From Bradyrhizobium sp. (lineage in GTDB: Bacteria; Pseudomonadota; Alphaproteobacteria; Rhizobiales; Xanthobacteraceae): DNA of 64,000 nt. The notes below the pieces were generated by a model. The model saw nothing but the letters and a program-made list of their open reading frames with translations, made no database searches and had not been told where the DNA came from. The stretch lies in contig NZ_JALHLP010000001.1 of the NCBI RefSeq assembly GCF_022844465.1, forward strand, positions 62,001-126,000, given 5' to 3'. The position numbers and the translations under genes are program-made. Below are positions 22,084 to 29,600 of this stretch, piece after piece; position 1 is the first letter of the stretch; every line of letters starts with the position of its first letter.

Positions 22084-22353
22084 ATGGCCGCTGTCCGCGA
22101 CAACAAGAATCAAAACCGCTTCGAACTGGACGTCGAGGGCGCGGTGGCGTTCGCCAATTATCGCCTGACGCCGGCGGCGGTGATCATTACCCACACCGAG
22201 ACGCCGTATGCGCTGCGCGGCCGGGGCGTCGCGTCCGAACTGGTGAGGGGCGCACTGGAGCTGATCCGCGCCGACGGACGCAAGGTCGTCGCCGCTTGCG
22301 GGTTCGTCGCCGACTACCTGCGCAACAATCCGGAATTTGCCGATCTGGCGTAA
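22084..22353 (+). CDS. Small GNAT-like N-acetyltransferase domain protein
   Basis: An 89 aa compact acetyltransferase of the YjdJ/COG2388 type: FELDVEGAVAFANYRL, ITHTETPYALRGRGVASELVRGALELIRADGRKVVAACGFVADYL. The acetyl-CoA loop is RGRGVAS; the family lacks the N-terminal GNAT strands. Histidine T in ITHTE and Cys in AACGF are the conserved catalytic candidates. A GC-rich hairpin follows the stop. Confidence 0.9.
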   Translation: MAAVRDNKNQNRFELDVEGAVAFANYRLTPAAVIITHTETPYALRGRGVASELVRGALELIRADGRKVVAACGFVADYLRNNPEFADLA

Positions 22354-22373
22354 AGCATCGGGCGGAAATCAAG

Positions 22374-22397
22374 AAGGCCCGCGTCGCCGCGGGCCTT
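22374..22397. terminator. Hairpin between convergent GNAT and DUF3597 genes
   Basis: AAGGCCCGCG and CGCGGGCCTT form a perfect 10-bp stem with a four-base loop. It lies in the 68 bp between convergent stops and probably ends transcription from both sides, though the T-tract is weak. Confidence 0.65.
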
Positions 22398-22421
22398 CGC
22401 GCCTCTCTGACCAACCAAACC

Positions 22422-22802
22422 TCAGTGCTTGATGTCAGGCGGCAGCTTGCCGCCATTGGCCGCGAGCTTGGCCATGACCTGCTTGTGCAGCCAGATGTTC
22501 ATGCTGGCGGAATCGTTGCTGTCGCCGCTGTAGCCGAGTTCTTTCGCAAGCTCCTTGCGCGCGGCAAAGCTGGAATCGATGTCGAGCGCCTTCATCAGAT
22601 CGACGATCGAGGTGCGCCACGCCAGTTTCTCGCCTTTGGCAGCGACCGCCTTGTCCAGGATCGGGGCAACATCGACCGTGCCGCCCGCAGGTGCCGCGGA
22701 TCCGCCGGACGATCCGCTGCCTGCGGCCGCTCCGCCACCGGCCGGCGCGGCGTCCGCCTTGGTGCCGAAGATCGCGCCCATGATTTTTCCGAAAATACTC
22801 AT
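22422..22802 (-). CDS. DUF3597 protein
   Basis: A 126 aa protein: N-terminal MSIFGKIMGAIFG, a flexible Ala/Gly/Ser linker, then the DUF3597 helical domain (VDVAPILDKAVAAKGEKLAW, IVDLMKALDIDSSFAARKELAKELGY, MNIWLHKQVMAKLAANGG). The domain resembles a small helix bundle seen also next to LysM domains. Start at the ATG at 22802. Function is unknown; related rhizobial proteins are expressed under stress. Confidence 0.85.
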   Translation of the reverse strand: MSIFGKIMGAIFGTKADAAPAGGGAAAGSGSSGGSAAPAGGTVDVAPILDKAVAAKGEKLAWRTSIVDLMKALDIDSSFAARKELAKELGYSGDSNDSASMNIWLHKQVMAKLAANGGKLPPDIKH

Positions 22803-23096
22803 CGTTCGCTCCGAATGACTTGAAGATGGGTGAGTCGCTATCGGCACTGATTGACCGGCAGCACCAAGCCGGGATCGTACAAGCTTAGCCAGCCAGGCTG
22901 GGCTTGCCAACGAAACATTCACCGAAGCGTGAGTGCGATTGCAACCGTATGGGAGTACGCTGTGGGTTCAGTTCGCGACGTGGCCAGTTCCACCACTCTG
23001 TCTTCGCGTCTGGCCTGCTCGTGATCGTTCGTTGGCAACGGCGCGCTTGCGTCGCGGGATTGGCGCAAGCGCGACCATCGAGGGGAGACGACGACC

Positions 23097-24011
23097 ATGG
23101 CGACTTCATTACACGGCAATGTCACGTCGATGACGCAAAGCGGTCACGGTTCCACTGCCGCGCCTGTGATCCGGACGATCGGATTTACCGAACTCGGTCT
23201 GGCGCTGCGGCGCGGCTGGGAGGATTTCAAGGCCGTACCAAGCCACGCCATCATCCTGTGCATCATTTATCCCGTGCTCGGATTGGTGCTGGCGCGCACG
23301 GTGCTCGGCTACTCCGTGCTGCCCCTGTTGTTTCCGCTGGCTGCCGGCTTCGCCCTGCTCGGCCCGTTTGCTGCGCTCGGCCTCTATGAACTGAGCCGTC
23401 GCCGCGAGCGCGGCGAACAAGCCACCGCATGGGATGCCATCGACGTGCTGCGCTCGCCGTCGTTCGGCGCCATGCTCGGGCTCGGCGCGCTGCTGCTGGC
23501 GCTGTTCGGGACCTGGGTGGCCACCGCGCAGGCGATTTATATCGCCACGTTCGGCTACGAAGGCGTGACCGGCATTTCCGATTTCGCCACGCGCGTGCTG
23601 ACGACATCTCAAGGGTGGTGGCTGATCGTGGTTGGCTGCGGCGTCGGCTTCCTGTTCGCCCTCGTCGCGCTCTGCGTCAGCGTGGTGTCGTTCCCGCTGA
23701 TGCTCGACCGTCATGCCGGCGCCGGCGACGCGATGGTCACCTCGCTCCGCGCGGTGGCGCGCAATCCCGTGCCGATGGCGGCCTGGGGATTGATCGTCGC
23801 GGCGCTGCTGGTGGCGGGATCGTTGCCGTTTTTCCTTGGCCTCGCCGTCGTCCTGCCCTTGCTCGGCCACGCGACGTGGCATCTCTATCGGCTAACCCTC
23901 GAACCCGAGCTCAATCCACAACCGCTTCCGCCGCGTGCCCCCCGCGAGCGGCGCCCGGCGGCGGATTTCCCGGCCAACCTGTTCCCGTGGCGACGCAAAG
24001 ACGACGCGTAA
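23097..24011 (+). CDS. DUF2189 family membrane protein
   Basis: A 304 aa inner-membrane protein with about six helices. Family marks: FTELGLALRRGWEDFKAVPSH near the start, AGFALLGPFAALGLYELSRRRERGE, and FPLMLDRHAGAGDAMVTSLRAV. The C-terminus is a Pro/Arg-rich cytoplasmic tail (QPLPPRAPRERRP). A GGGGAGA ribosome-binding site precedes the ATG. It is expected to be a respiration-linked membrane protein by genomic association in other bacteria, but that is not visible here. Confidence 0.85.
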   Translation: MATSLHGNVTSMTQSGHGSTAAPVIRTIGFTELGLALRRGWEDFKAVPSHAIILCIIYPVLGLVLARTVLGYSVLPLLFPLAAGFALLGPFAALGLYELSRRRERGEQATAWDAIDVLRSPSFGAMLGLGALLLALFGTWVATAQAIYIATFGYEGVTGISDFATRVLTTSQGWWLIVVGCGVGFLFALVALCVSVVSFPLMLDRHAGAGDAMVTSLRAVARNPVPMAAWGLIVAALLVAGSLPFFLGLAVVLPLLGHATWHLYRLTLEPELNPQPLPPRAPRERRPAADFPANLFPWRRKDDA

Positions 24012-24513
24012 GGCCGAGAACAGGCTGATTGCCGACAACCGGTCGGGAGCGCACGAGCGATGAACTTTGGCGGGGTCCTGCGCGTCCTCGATGTCGACGG
24101 CAACGGACGCCGATCTCATGCGGAGCCCGCCAGAGCTTTTCTTTGACTATCAAATAATGAATACTAGTTCATCTTTAATTGACTCGACATGCGAATCACG
24201 CATGCGAAAGATTGGAAATTTCAGTTTATAAGTGCTGAACGGCAGCTTTCGGTCATCGCAATGTCACGCCCTCCGGACCGGAATCAAATCAGCGAGTTAA
24301 CACCATTCCCCGGCAATTATAGAGATATACCCGTCGACCGCGGCAGGCTTAGCTTGCCCATCGGCGAATGTTAAACGGTTATTACCGAGGCATGCATTTT
24401 TGGTCTAGCTGCACCGCAACATGAGTACTTCTGCGCTGCAGAATATCATCTATGTTCATTTCAACGATGACGGCTTCCTCCAAGAGCTGAATCAAAACTG
24501 CAAGGAGATTACC
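24012..24513. other. Intergenic region, low GC in its second half
   Basis: About 500 bp. 24140-24510 is much richer in A+T than the rest of the window (AATAATGAATACTAGTTCATC; GTTAAACGGTTATTACC). It is the long leader and promoter of the small DUF1127 gene. An open frame from 24421 runs into that gene but its first 31 codons lack a ribosome-binding site. Confidence 0.5.
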
Positions 24514-24666
24514 ATGTTGCTCTCGCTCATCCGCATGATCCAGGCGTTCCGGGGTTACCGGCGCAATGTCAGCGAATTGTCTCAGCTGAGTGATCGCGAA
24601 CTCGCCGATATCGGGATCGATCGTTCGGACATTCCCAGCGTTGCCGCCGGGACCTATAGCCGCTGA
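24514..24666 (+). CDS. Small DUF1127 (YjiS-like) protein
   Basis: Fifty residues. The DUF1127 core, RGYRRNVSELSQLSDRELADIGIDRSDIP, occupies most of the protein, preceded by a short amphipathic helix (MLLSLIRMIQAF). The ATG at 24514 has AGGAG eight bases upstream. Members bind RNA or influence stress and phosphate or polyamine responses in other alphaproteobacteria; which applies here is unknown. The 500-bp AT-rich leader and its own terminator suggest a separately regulated unit. Confidence 0.88.
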   Translation: MLLSLIRMIQAFRGYRRNVSELSQLSDRELADIGIDRSDIPSVAAGTYSR

Positions 24667-24694
24667 TCCCCTGTTCGGCCCGCCAAGAAGCAAA

Positions 24695-24718
24695 AACGCC
24701 CGCCACGCTGCGGGCGTT
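24695..24718 (+). terminator. Hairpin after the DUF1127 gene
   Basis: AACGCCCGC and GCGGGCGTT form a 9-bp stem, 28 bp after the stop; A-rich on the left (CAAAAACG), only a short T/G tail on the right. Confidence 0.65.
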
Positions 24719-24785
24719 GTCGTATCCGGGCCGGAGTATCGTTGTCGGAGGTGCGTTCGGCGTGAAAACGCGCTAACCCTGCGCC

Positions 24786-26219
24786 ATGATTTGCCGAACT
24801 CCCCAGACTGACACCGTGCATGTGATTGGCGGCGGCCTCGCCGGTTCGGAAGCCGCTTGGCAGGTCGCCAATGCCGGCATCCGCGTGGTCCTGCATGAGA
24901 TGCGCCCGGTACGGATGACCGAGGCGCACCGTACCGAGGGCCTTGCCGAGCTCGTCTGCTCCAATTCCTTCCGCTCCGACGACGCCGCCAACAACGCCGT
25001 CGGCTTGCTGCACGCCGAGATGAGGCGGCTGGGATCATTGGTCATGCGGGCCGCCGATGCCAACCAGGTCCCCGCCGGCGGGGCTCTGGCGGTGGATCGC
25101 GACGGTTTTTCCGCCGCTGTCACCAAATCCCTGCATGACCATCCGCTGATCGAGATCGACCGCACCGAGATCGCCGGCCTGCCGCCGGCCGAATGGGGCA
25201 ATGTGATCGTCGCGACCGGGCCCCTCACCTCGGCGCCGCTGGCGGAGGCGATTCGCGAGCTGACGGACGAGAATGCGCTCGCGTTTTTCGACGCCATTGC
25301 CCCGATCGTGCACAGGGATTCCATCGACATGTCGGTGGCCTGGTTTCAGTCGCGCTACGACAAGGTCGGGCCTGGCGGCACCGGCGCCGACTACATCAAC
25401 TGCCCGATGACAAAAGATCAGTACGACACGTTTGTGGCCGCGCTGCTGGCCGGCGAGAAGGTGGATTTCAAGGATTGGGAGACCAGCACGCCCTATTTCG
25501 ACGGCTGCCTCCCGGTCGAGGTCATGGCCGAGCGCGGCCATGAAACCCTGCGCCACGGGCCGATGAAGCCGGTCGGCCTCACCAATCCCCGCGACCCCAC
25601 CGTCAAGCCCTACGCCATCGTCCAGCTTCGCCAGGACAACAAGCTTGGTACGCTCTACAATATCGTCGGCTTTCAGACCAAGCTGAACTACGGCGCGCAG
25701 CAGCGCGTCTTCCGGACCATCCCCGGCCTTGAGAACGCGGAATTCGCCCGGCTCGGCGGACTGCATCGCAACACCTTCCTGAACTCGCCGAAACTGCTGG
25801 ACGGCCAGTTGCGCTTGCGCGCGCAGCCGCGGCTGCGGTTCGCCGGGCAGATGACCGGCTGCGAGGGTTATGTCGAATCCGCCAGCATCGGCCTGATCGC
25901 CGGCCTCTATGCCGCGGCGGATGCGCGGGCGGCGGCGCTCGAACCGCCGCCGGCCACCACGGCGCTGGGCTCGCTGCTCGGCCATATCACCGGCGGCCAC
26001 ATCGAGGCGCCAGAGGCGGGCACGCGGTCGTTCCAGCCGATGAACATCAATTTCGGGCTGTTCCCGCCGCTTGCCAGCGCGCCGACCAAAAAGCCCGACG
26101 GTACGCGGCTGCGCGGCAACGAGAAAACCGTCGCCCGGAAGCAGGCGCTCAGCGCCCGCGCGCTTGCCGATCTCGATCGCTGGATCGCCGATCATCTGCG
26201 CATCGCGGCGGCGGCATAA
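24786..26219 (+). CDS. trmFO: tRNA (uracil-5-)-methyltransferase, folate/FAD dependent
   Basis: Makes ribothymidine at position 54 of tRNA using methylenetetrahydrofolate and FADH2. 477 aa. The FAD site [19 protein letters not shown] lies at residues 13-31, followed by the invariant [11 protein letters not shown] region with the catalytic Cys, and CDAIAPIV-type segment ([17 protein letters not shown]). The C-terminal [16 protein letters not shown] and [14 protein letters not shown] are family marks. It is followed after 3 bp by the kinase-fusion gene, indicating co-transcription. Confidence 0.97.
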   Translation: MICRTPQTDTVHVIGGGLAGSEAAWQVANAGIRVVLHEMRPVRMTEAHRTEGLAELVCSNSFRSDDAANNAVGLLHAEMRRLGSLVMRAADANQVPAGGALAVDRDGFSAAVTKSLHDHPLIEIDRTEIAGLPPAEWGNVIVATGPLTSAPLAEAIRELTDENALAFFDAIAPIVHRDSIDMSVAWFQSRYDKVGPGGTGADYINCPMTKDQYDTFVAALLAGEKVDFKDWETSTPYFDGCLPVEVMAERGHETLRHGPMKPVGLTNPRDPTVKPYAIVQLRQDNKLGTLYNIVGFQTKLNYGAQQRVFRTIPGLENAEFARLGGLHRNTFLNSPKLLDGQLRLRAQPRLRFAGQMTGCEGYVESASIGLIAGLYAAADARAAALEPPPATTALGSLLGHITGGHIEAPEAGTRSFQPMNINFGLFPPLASAPTKKPDGTRLRGNEKTVARKQALSARALADLDRWIADHLRIAAAA

Positions 26220-26222
26220 CTC

Positions 26223-27317
26223 ATGGGATTGCCGAGCGACGACGCCGCCATCCTGTCGGCGCGCTGGACCGAAGGCGTTCTGCTGAAGCGCGACGTGTTC
26301 TCGACCGTCGAGCGCGGCCGCTTCCGCGACGATGCCGGCGAGGTCGATGCGGTGCTGCGCCGGCTCGATCAGGTGCCGGCCTGGTCCTATCCGATTGCGC
26401 GCCATTTGTTCGCCCGCGAATGCCGTGCACTGGCCCTCGCGCGCGATCTTGATGTCGGCCCCAAACTGCTGTGGGCCGGTCGTCAAGCGCTGGTGCGCGG
26501 CTTTATCGATGGCGTCGCGCTGCATCTGGCGAAGCCGCATGGCGACCTCGCCTATTTCCGCTCCGCCAAGCACGCCCTGCGCAAGCTGCACCGCGCCGGC
26601 ATCTGCCACAACGACCTTGCCAAGGAACAGAACTGGCTCGTGGGGCGCGACGGGCGGGCCTATGTCACCGATTTCCAATTGGCCGCCTGCTTCAAGACCC
26701 GCAGCCGCCTGTTCCGGGTCGCGGCCTATGAAGATCTACGCCATCTGCTCAAGCACAAGCGCAGCTACGCTCCAACGGCGCTGACACCGATGGAGCGCAA
26801 GATCCTCGCGCGAAAATCCTTTGTCGCCTCGATCTGGCTCAAGACCGGCAAGAAGGTCTACCAGGCGATCACCCGCGGCCTGTTCAATTTCACCGACCGC
26901 GAAGGCGGCGGCCGACGGCTGGTCAACGATGCGCCCGTCCTGATCGACCTGATCCGGAAAAATCCGGGCGTGCGCGACGCTGCGATCGTAGCCTTCGCCG
27001 ACCGCCGCACCGGCGTCGGGCTCTATGCCTTCGTCGAGGCCGACCATGTCGCGCTGGAGAAGCAATTGCGCGCCAATCTGGCGTCGGCCGGCCGGGTCAA
27101 ACCGCCCGAGCATATCCAGGTGGTGCGCGCCTTGCCGCGCGATGCCGCCGGCAGGCCGCGCACGGAACTATTGCAGCTCGTTGCCATGAACCAGGTCGAC
27201 CTGATCGGACCGCTGATCGCGAATGAGTCTGACACGACCTTCCTGAAGGACATTCTGGAGAGCCGCAAGAACCTGCGTGATCGATTCAATTTTGAGAGCC
27301 GCGAGCTGAATTCGTAG
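26223..27317 (+). CDS. RIO/WaaP-like kinase fused to an acyl-CoA-ligase C-terminal-like domain
   Basis: 364 aa. Residues about 15-215 form a small protein-kinase-like domain: nucleotide-binding Lys in VLLKRDVFSTVERGRF, catalytic loop HRAGICHNDLAKEQNWLV (HxDxxxxN) and a DFG equivalent reading TDFQLA. Residues about 235-325 match the mobile C-terminal domain of AMP-binding enzymes: LIDLIRKNPGVRDAAIVAFADRR, TGVGLYAFVEAD, then PEHIQVVRALPRDAAGRPRTEL. The position of the catalytic Lys (PRTxxGK) is GRP, so adenylation is not expected. I know the combination as an unnamed protein of Bradyrhizobium relatives. It is 3 bp after trmFO. Substrate unknown. Confidence 0.75.
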   Translation: MGLPSDDAAILSARWTEGVLLKRDVFSTVERGRFRDDAGEVDAVLRRLDQVPAWSYPIARHLFARECRALALARDLDVGPKLLWAGRQALVRGFIDGVALHLAKPHGDLAYFRSAKHALRKLHRAGICHNDLAKEQNWLVGRDGRAYVTDFQLAACFKTRSRLFRVAAYEDLRHLLKHKRSYAPTALTPMERKILARKSFVASIWLKTGKKVYQAITRGLFNFTDREGGGRRLVNDAPVLIDLIRKNPGVRDAAIVAFADRRTGVGLYAFVEADHVALEKQLRANLASAGRVKPPEHIQVVRALPRDAAGRPRTELLQLVAMNQVDLIGPLIANESDTTFLKDILESRKNLRDRFNFESRELNS

Positions 27318-27343
27318 CTGGCGCCGACTTCGTTGCGGGGAAC

Positions 27344-28207
27344 CTAGCTCCCGAACTCGCGCGATCGCGATGCGCGCCAAAGCGTCCACAATGTGCTCAG
27401 CCGCGACCGCACCTGGGGTACGAAGGGATCGACATCGGCGCGCGACATGCGGTTCAGGTCGCGGCGGACGAGAGCCAGCGGCAGGAAAATGGGTCGCACC
27501 TGCGGCGGAATGCCGGTGAGCAGTTCGAGCGCAATATCGAGATGTCCTCGTGCCTCGATAGCAAGCTGGTTGATCGCCGCGCCGGCGCCGGGTGTCTGCT
27601 TGCCCAGGAATACTTCCTCCATCCCGCTGCCGTGCCGCTGCAGCAGCTGCAGTGGCAGGAATAGCTGGCGACGCGCCGCATCGAGCGGCAGCGACGCAAT
27701 CACCTGCGCGATACCCTGGGCCAGCCCGGCGTGACGTGCGAGATGGTCGATCGCCTCCGAAGGGCGCGCCGCAATCCGTGCGCCGAGCCAGAACAACGCC
27801 GACGAGGTTTCCGTCACATAGCCTTCCAGCGCAGCCATCGACGGCATCGGATCGTTATAGAGGTCGAATTTGTGTTCCTCGATCAGGCGCGCCAGCGGCT
27901 CGACCGGCAGCCGGAAATCGCGGATCACCTGCAAGAGCTCGGCCGCGACCGGATTGCCCTCGGCCTCGCCATGGCTTGTGCCCTCCAGCACGTCGATCCA
28001 CCATTGCAGCCGGATTTCGCCCGGCAGCGGCTGGCTTACATGATCGCCGACCCGAGATATCTCGGCGTTAAAGGCGTAAATGGCCAGCAACGCGCGGCGC
28101 TGAACCGGGGGCAGGAATAGCGTCGCCGCGTAGCGCGCAAAATCATGGGTCCGCACCAGATCGGCGCAGTAGCCAGCCGCGTCCATCGACCTTCCCACCA
28201 CGTTCAT
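27344..28207 (-). CDS. Phytoene/squalene synthase-like protein, NDUFAF6-type
   Basis: 287 aa, all-alpha trans-isoprenyl diphosphate synthase fold. The usual Asp-rich motifs are missing: the first is YAFNAEISRVGDHVS in place of a DDxxD-type, the second is GLAQGIAQVIASLPLDAARRQLFLP in place of N-x-x-RD-x-x-ED. Catalysis on prenyl diphosphates is therefore unlikely. Mitochondrial NDUFAF6, a complex I assembly factor, is a member of this same family. The gene overlaps the preceding Mth938-family gene by an ATGA, and that family includes NDUFAF3. It ends the yajC-secD-secF operon. Confidence 0.8.
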   Translation of the reverse strand: MNVVGRSMDAAGYCADLVRTHDFARYAATLFLPPVQRRALLAIYAFNAEISRVGDHVSQPLPGEIRLQWWIDVLEGTSHGEAEGNPVAAELLQVIRDFRLPVEPLARLIEEHKFDLYNDPMPSMAALEGYVTETSSALFWLGARIAARPSEAIDHLARHAGLAQGIAQVIASLPLDAARRQLFLPLQLLQRHGSGMEEVFLGKQTPGAGAAINQLAIEARGHLDIALELLTGIPPQVRPIFLPLALVRRDLNRMSRADVDPFVPQVRSRLSTLWTLWRASRSREFGS

Positions 28208-28587
28208 GCGACGGCGATCAGCGCCGCCGCCACCCGACGCCGCTCTCCCAGCATGATGTTGTAGGTGCGGATCGCGGGTCCGGTCTGCATCGGCTCCAGC
28301 ACCACCCCCACCGTCCGCAACGCCTCGCGGAGGCCGCGTGGCGGCAACCAGAGATCAGTGCCGGCACCGACGATCAGCGTATCGATGGCATTGGCTGCCC
28401 TGAACACCCGTTCCAGCGAATGCTCGTCGATCTCGTTGGGTGTCGCCGCCGCCCAGGCCCATATCCCGTCGGGCAGGCACAGCAGCGAGCCGCGATGCGA
28501 CATGTCGGCGAACGCGAAGCCGCCCTTGCCGTAGGCTTCGATCGGCGCCGGCCTCGGAAGATGCGGCGCGTCCGAGGACGTGGCCAT
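28204..28587 (-). CDS. Mth938-like (DUF498) protein, NDUFAF3 homologue
   Basis: 127 aa of the Mth938/DUF498 family: IEAYGKGGFAFADMSHRGSLLCLPDGIWAW, then ERVFRAANAIDTLIVGAGTDLWLPPRGLREALRTVGVVLEPMQTGPAIRTYNIMLGERRRVAAALIA. Human NDUFAF3 belongs to this family, acting in early complex I assembly. In alphaproteobacteria the gene is known to lie next to secDF. The start at 28587 (ATG) comes 2 bases after the secF stop; a GTG at 28593 overlapping that stop is also possible. It ends by ATGA overlap with the synthase-like gene, so it is tightly coupled both sides. Confidence 0.88.
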   Translation of the reverse strand: MATSSDAPHLPRPAPIEAYGKGGFAFADMSHRGSLLCLPDGIWAWAAATPNEIDEHSLERVFRAANAIDTLIVGAGTDLWLPPRGLREALRTVGVVLEPMQTGPAIRTYNIMLGERRRVAAALIAVA

Positions 28588-28589
28588 GC

Positions 28590-29591
28590 TCACTTCTTCG
28601 TTTGGACGTCCGGTGCTTCGCGGTGCTCACCGACCCCGAGATAGATCAGGATCGGCGCGGCGATGAAAATCGAGGTGTAGGTGCCGACCAGCACCACGCC
28701 GAACATCATGACCGCCGTGAAGCTGTGGATCGCGTGACCGCCGAACAACAACAGCGCCAGCAACGCCAGCGTCACCGTGACGTGGGTGATGATCGATCGC
28801 GACAACGTCGAGTTGATGGACTCATTGAGTAGTTGCGGCATCGGCATTTTCTTGTAGCGCCGCAGCATTTCCCGGATGCGGTCATAGATAACGACGGTGT
28901 CATTCAAGGAGTAGCCGAGGATCGTCAACAGCGCCGCAATGCTGGTGAGATCGAAGTCGACCTGCGAGATCGACATGAAGCCTATCGTCAGCACGATATC
29001 GTGGACGTTGGCGATCATGGCGCCAAGCGCGAACTGCCATTCGAACCGGAACCAGAGATAGAGCAGGATCGCGAAGATCGCGAGCATCAGGCCAAGCATG
29101 CCGTAGGCCAGCAGTTCTCCGGAAACCCGCGGCCCCACCACCTCGACGCGCCGGTACTCCACGGCATTGCCGAGCGCGCCGCGAACCTTCTGCACCGCCA
29201 CCTGCTGCGCGGCATCGCCGCCGGGCTGCTCGGCAACCCGGATCAGCACATCGGCCGGACCGCCGAACTGTTGCAGTTGAATGTCTCCGAGACCGAGATT
29301 GGTCAGCGAAGCGCGCATCGCGGCGATATCGGCGGAGCCCGACTTGGACTGCACCTCCAGCAGCGTGCCGCCCCTGAAGTCGATTCCGAAATTCAGCCCG
29401 TGGGTGAAAAACAGCACGATCGCGACGATCGAAAGCGCCGCCGAAATCGGAAAGCTGATGCGGCGAAAACGCGTGAAGTCGAACCGCGTATCGTCGGGGA
29501 CGATGCGAAGCGGCGGCAACAGGTCGAACACCGCGACCACCGTCAATACGACGATCAGAATGCCGAGGCCTATGAGAACGTAGTCAGTCAC
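28590..29591 (-). CDS. secF: Protein translocase subunit SecF
   Basis: Membrane part of the SecDF-YajC accessory complex that uses the proton gradient to pull exported proteins. 333 aa. The family motif [13 protein letters not shown] follows the first conserved helix; six RND-type helices follow ([44 protein letters not shown] shows the conserved NDTVVIYDR). Unusually, an extra hydrophobic segment ([18 protein letters not shown]) precedes the core, giving a seventh helix. The start is a GTG at 29591 after an AGGA; 9 bp from the secD stop. Confidence 0.95.
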   Translation of the reverse strand: [333 protein letters not shown]

Positions 29592-29600
29592 ATCGAATTC

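Noticed and set aside
22900..23010. A GGGTTC-AGTTCG stretch resembling a tRNA T-arm, with a CCACCA-like end
   Set aside because: No acceptor or anticodon stem could be formed; too weak for a tRNA or fragment.
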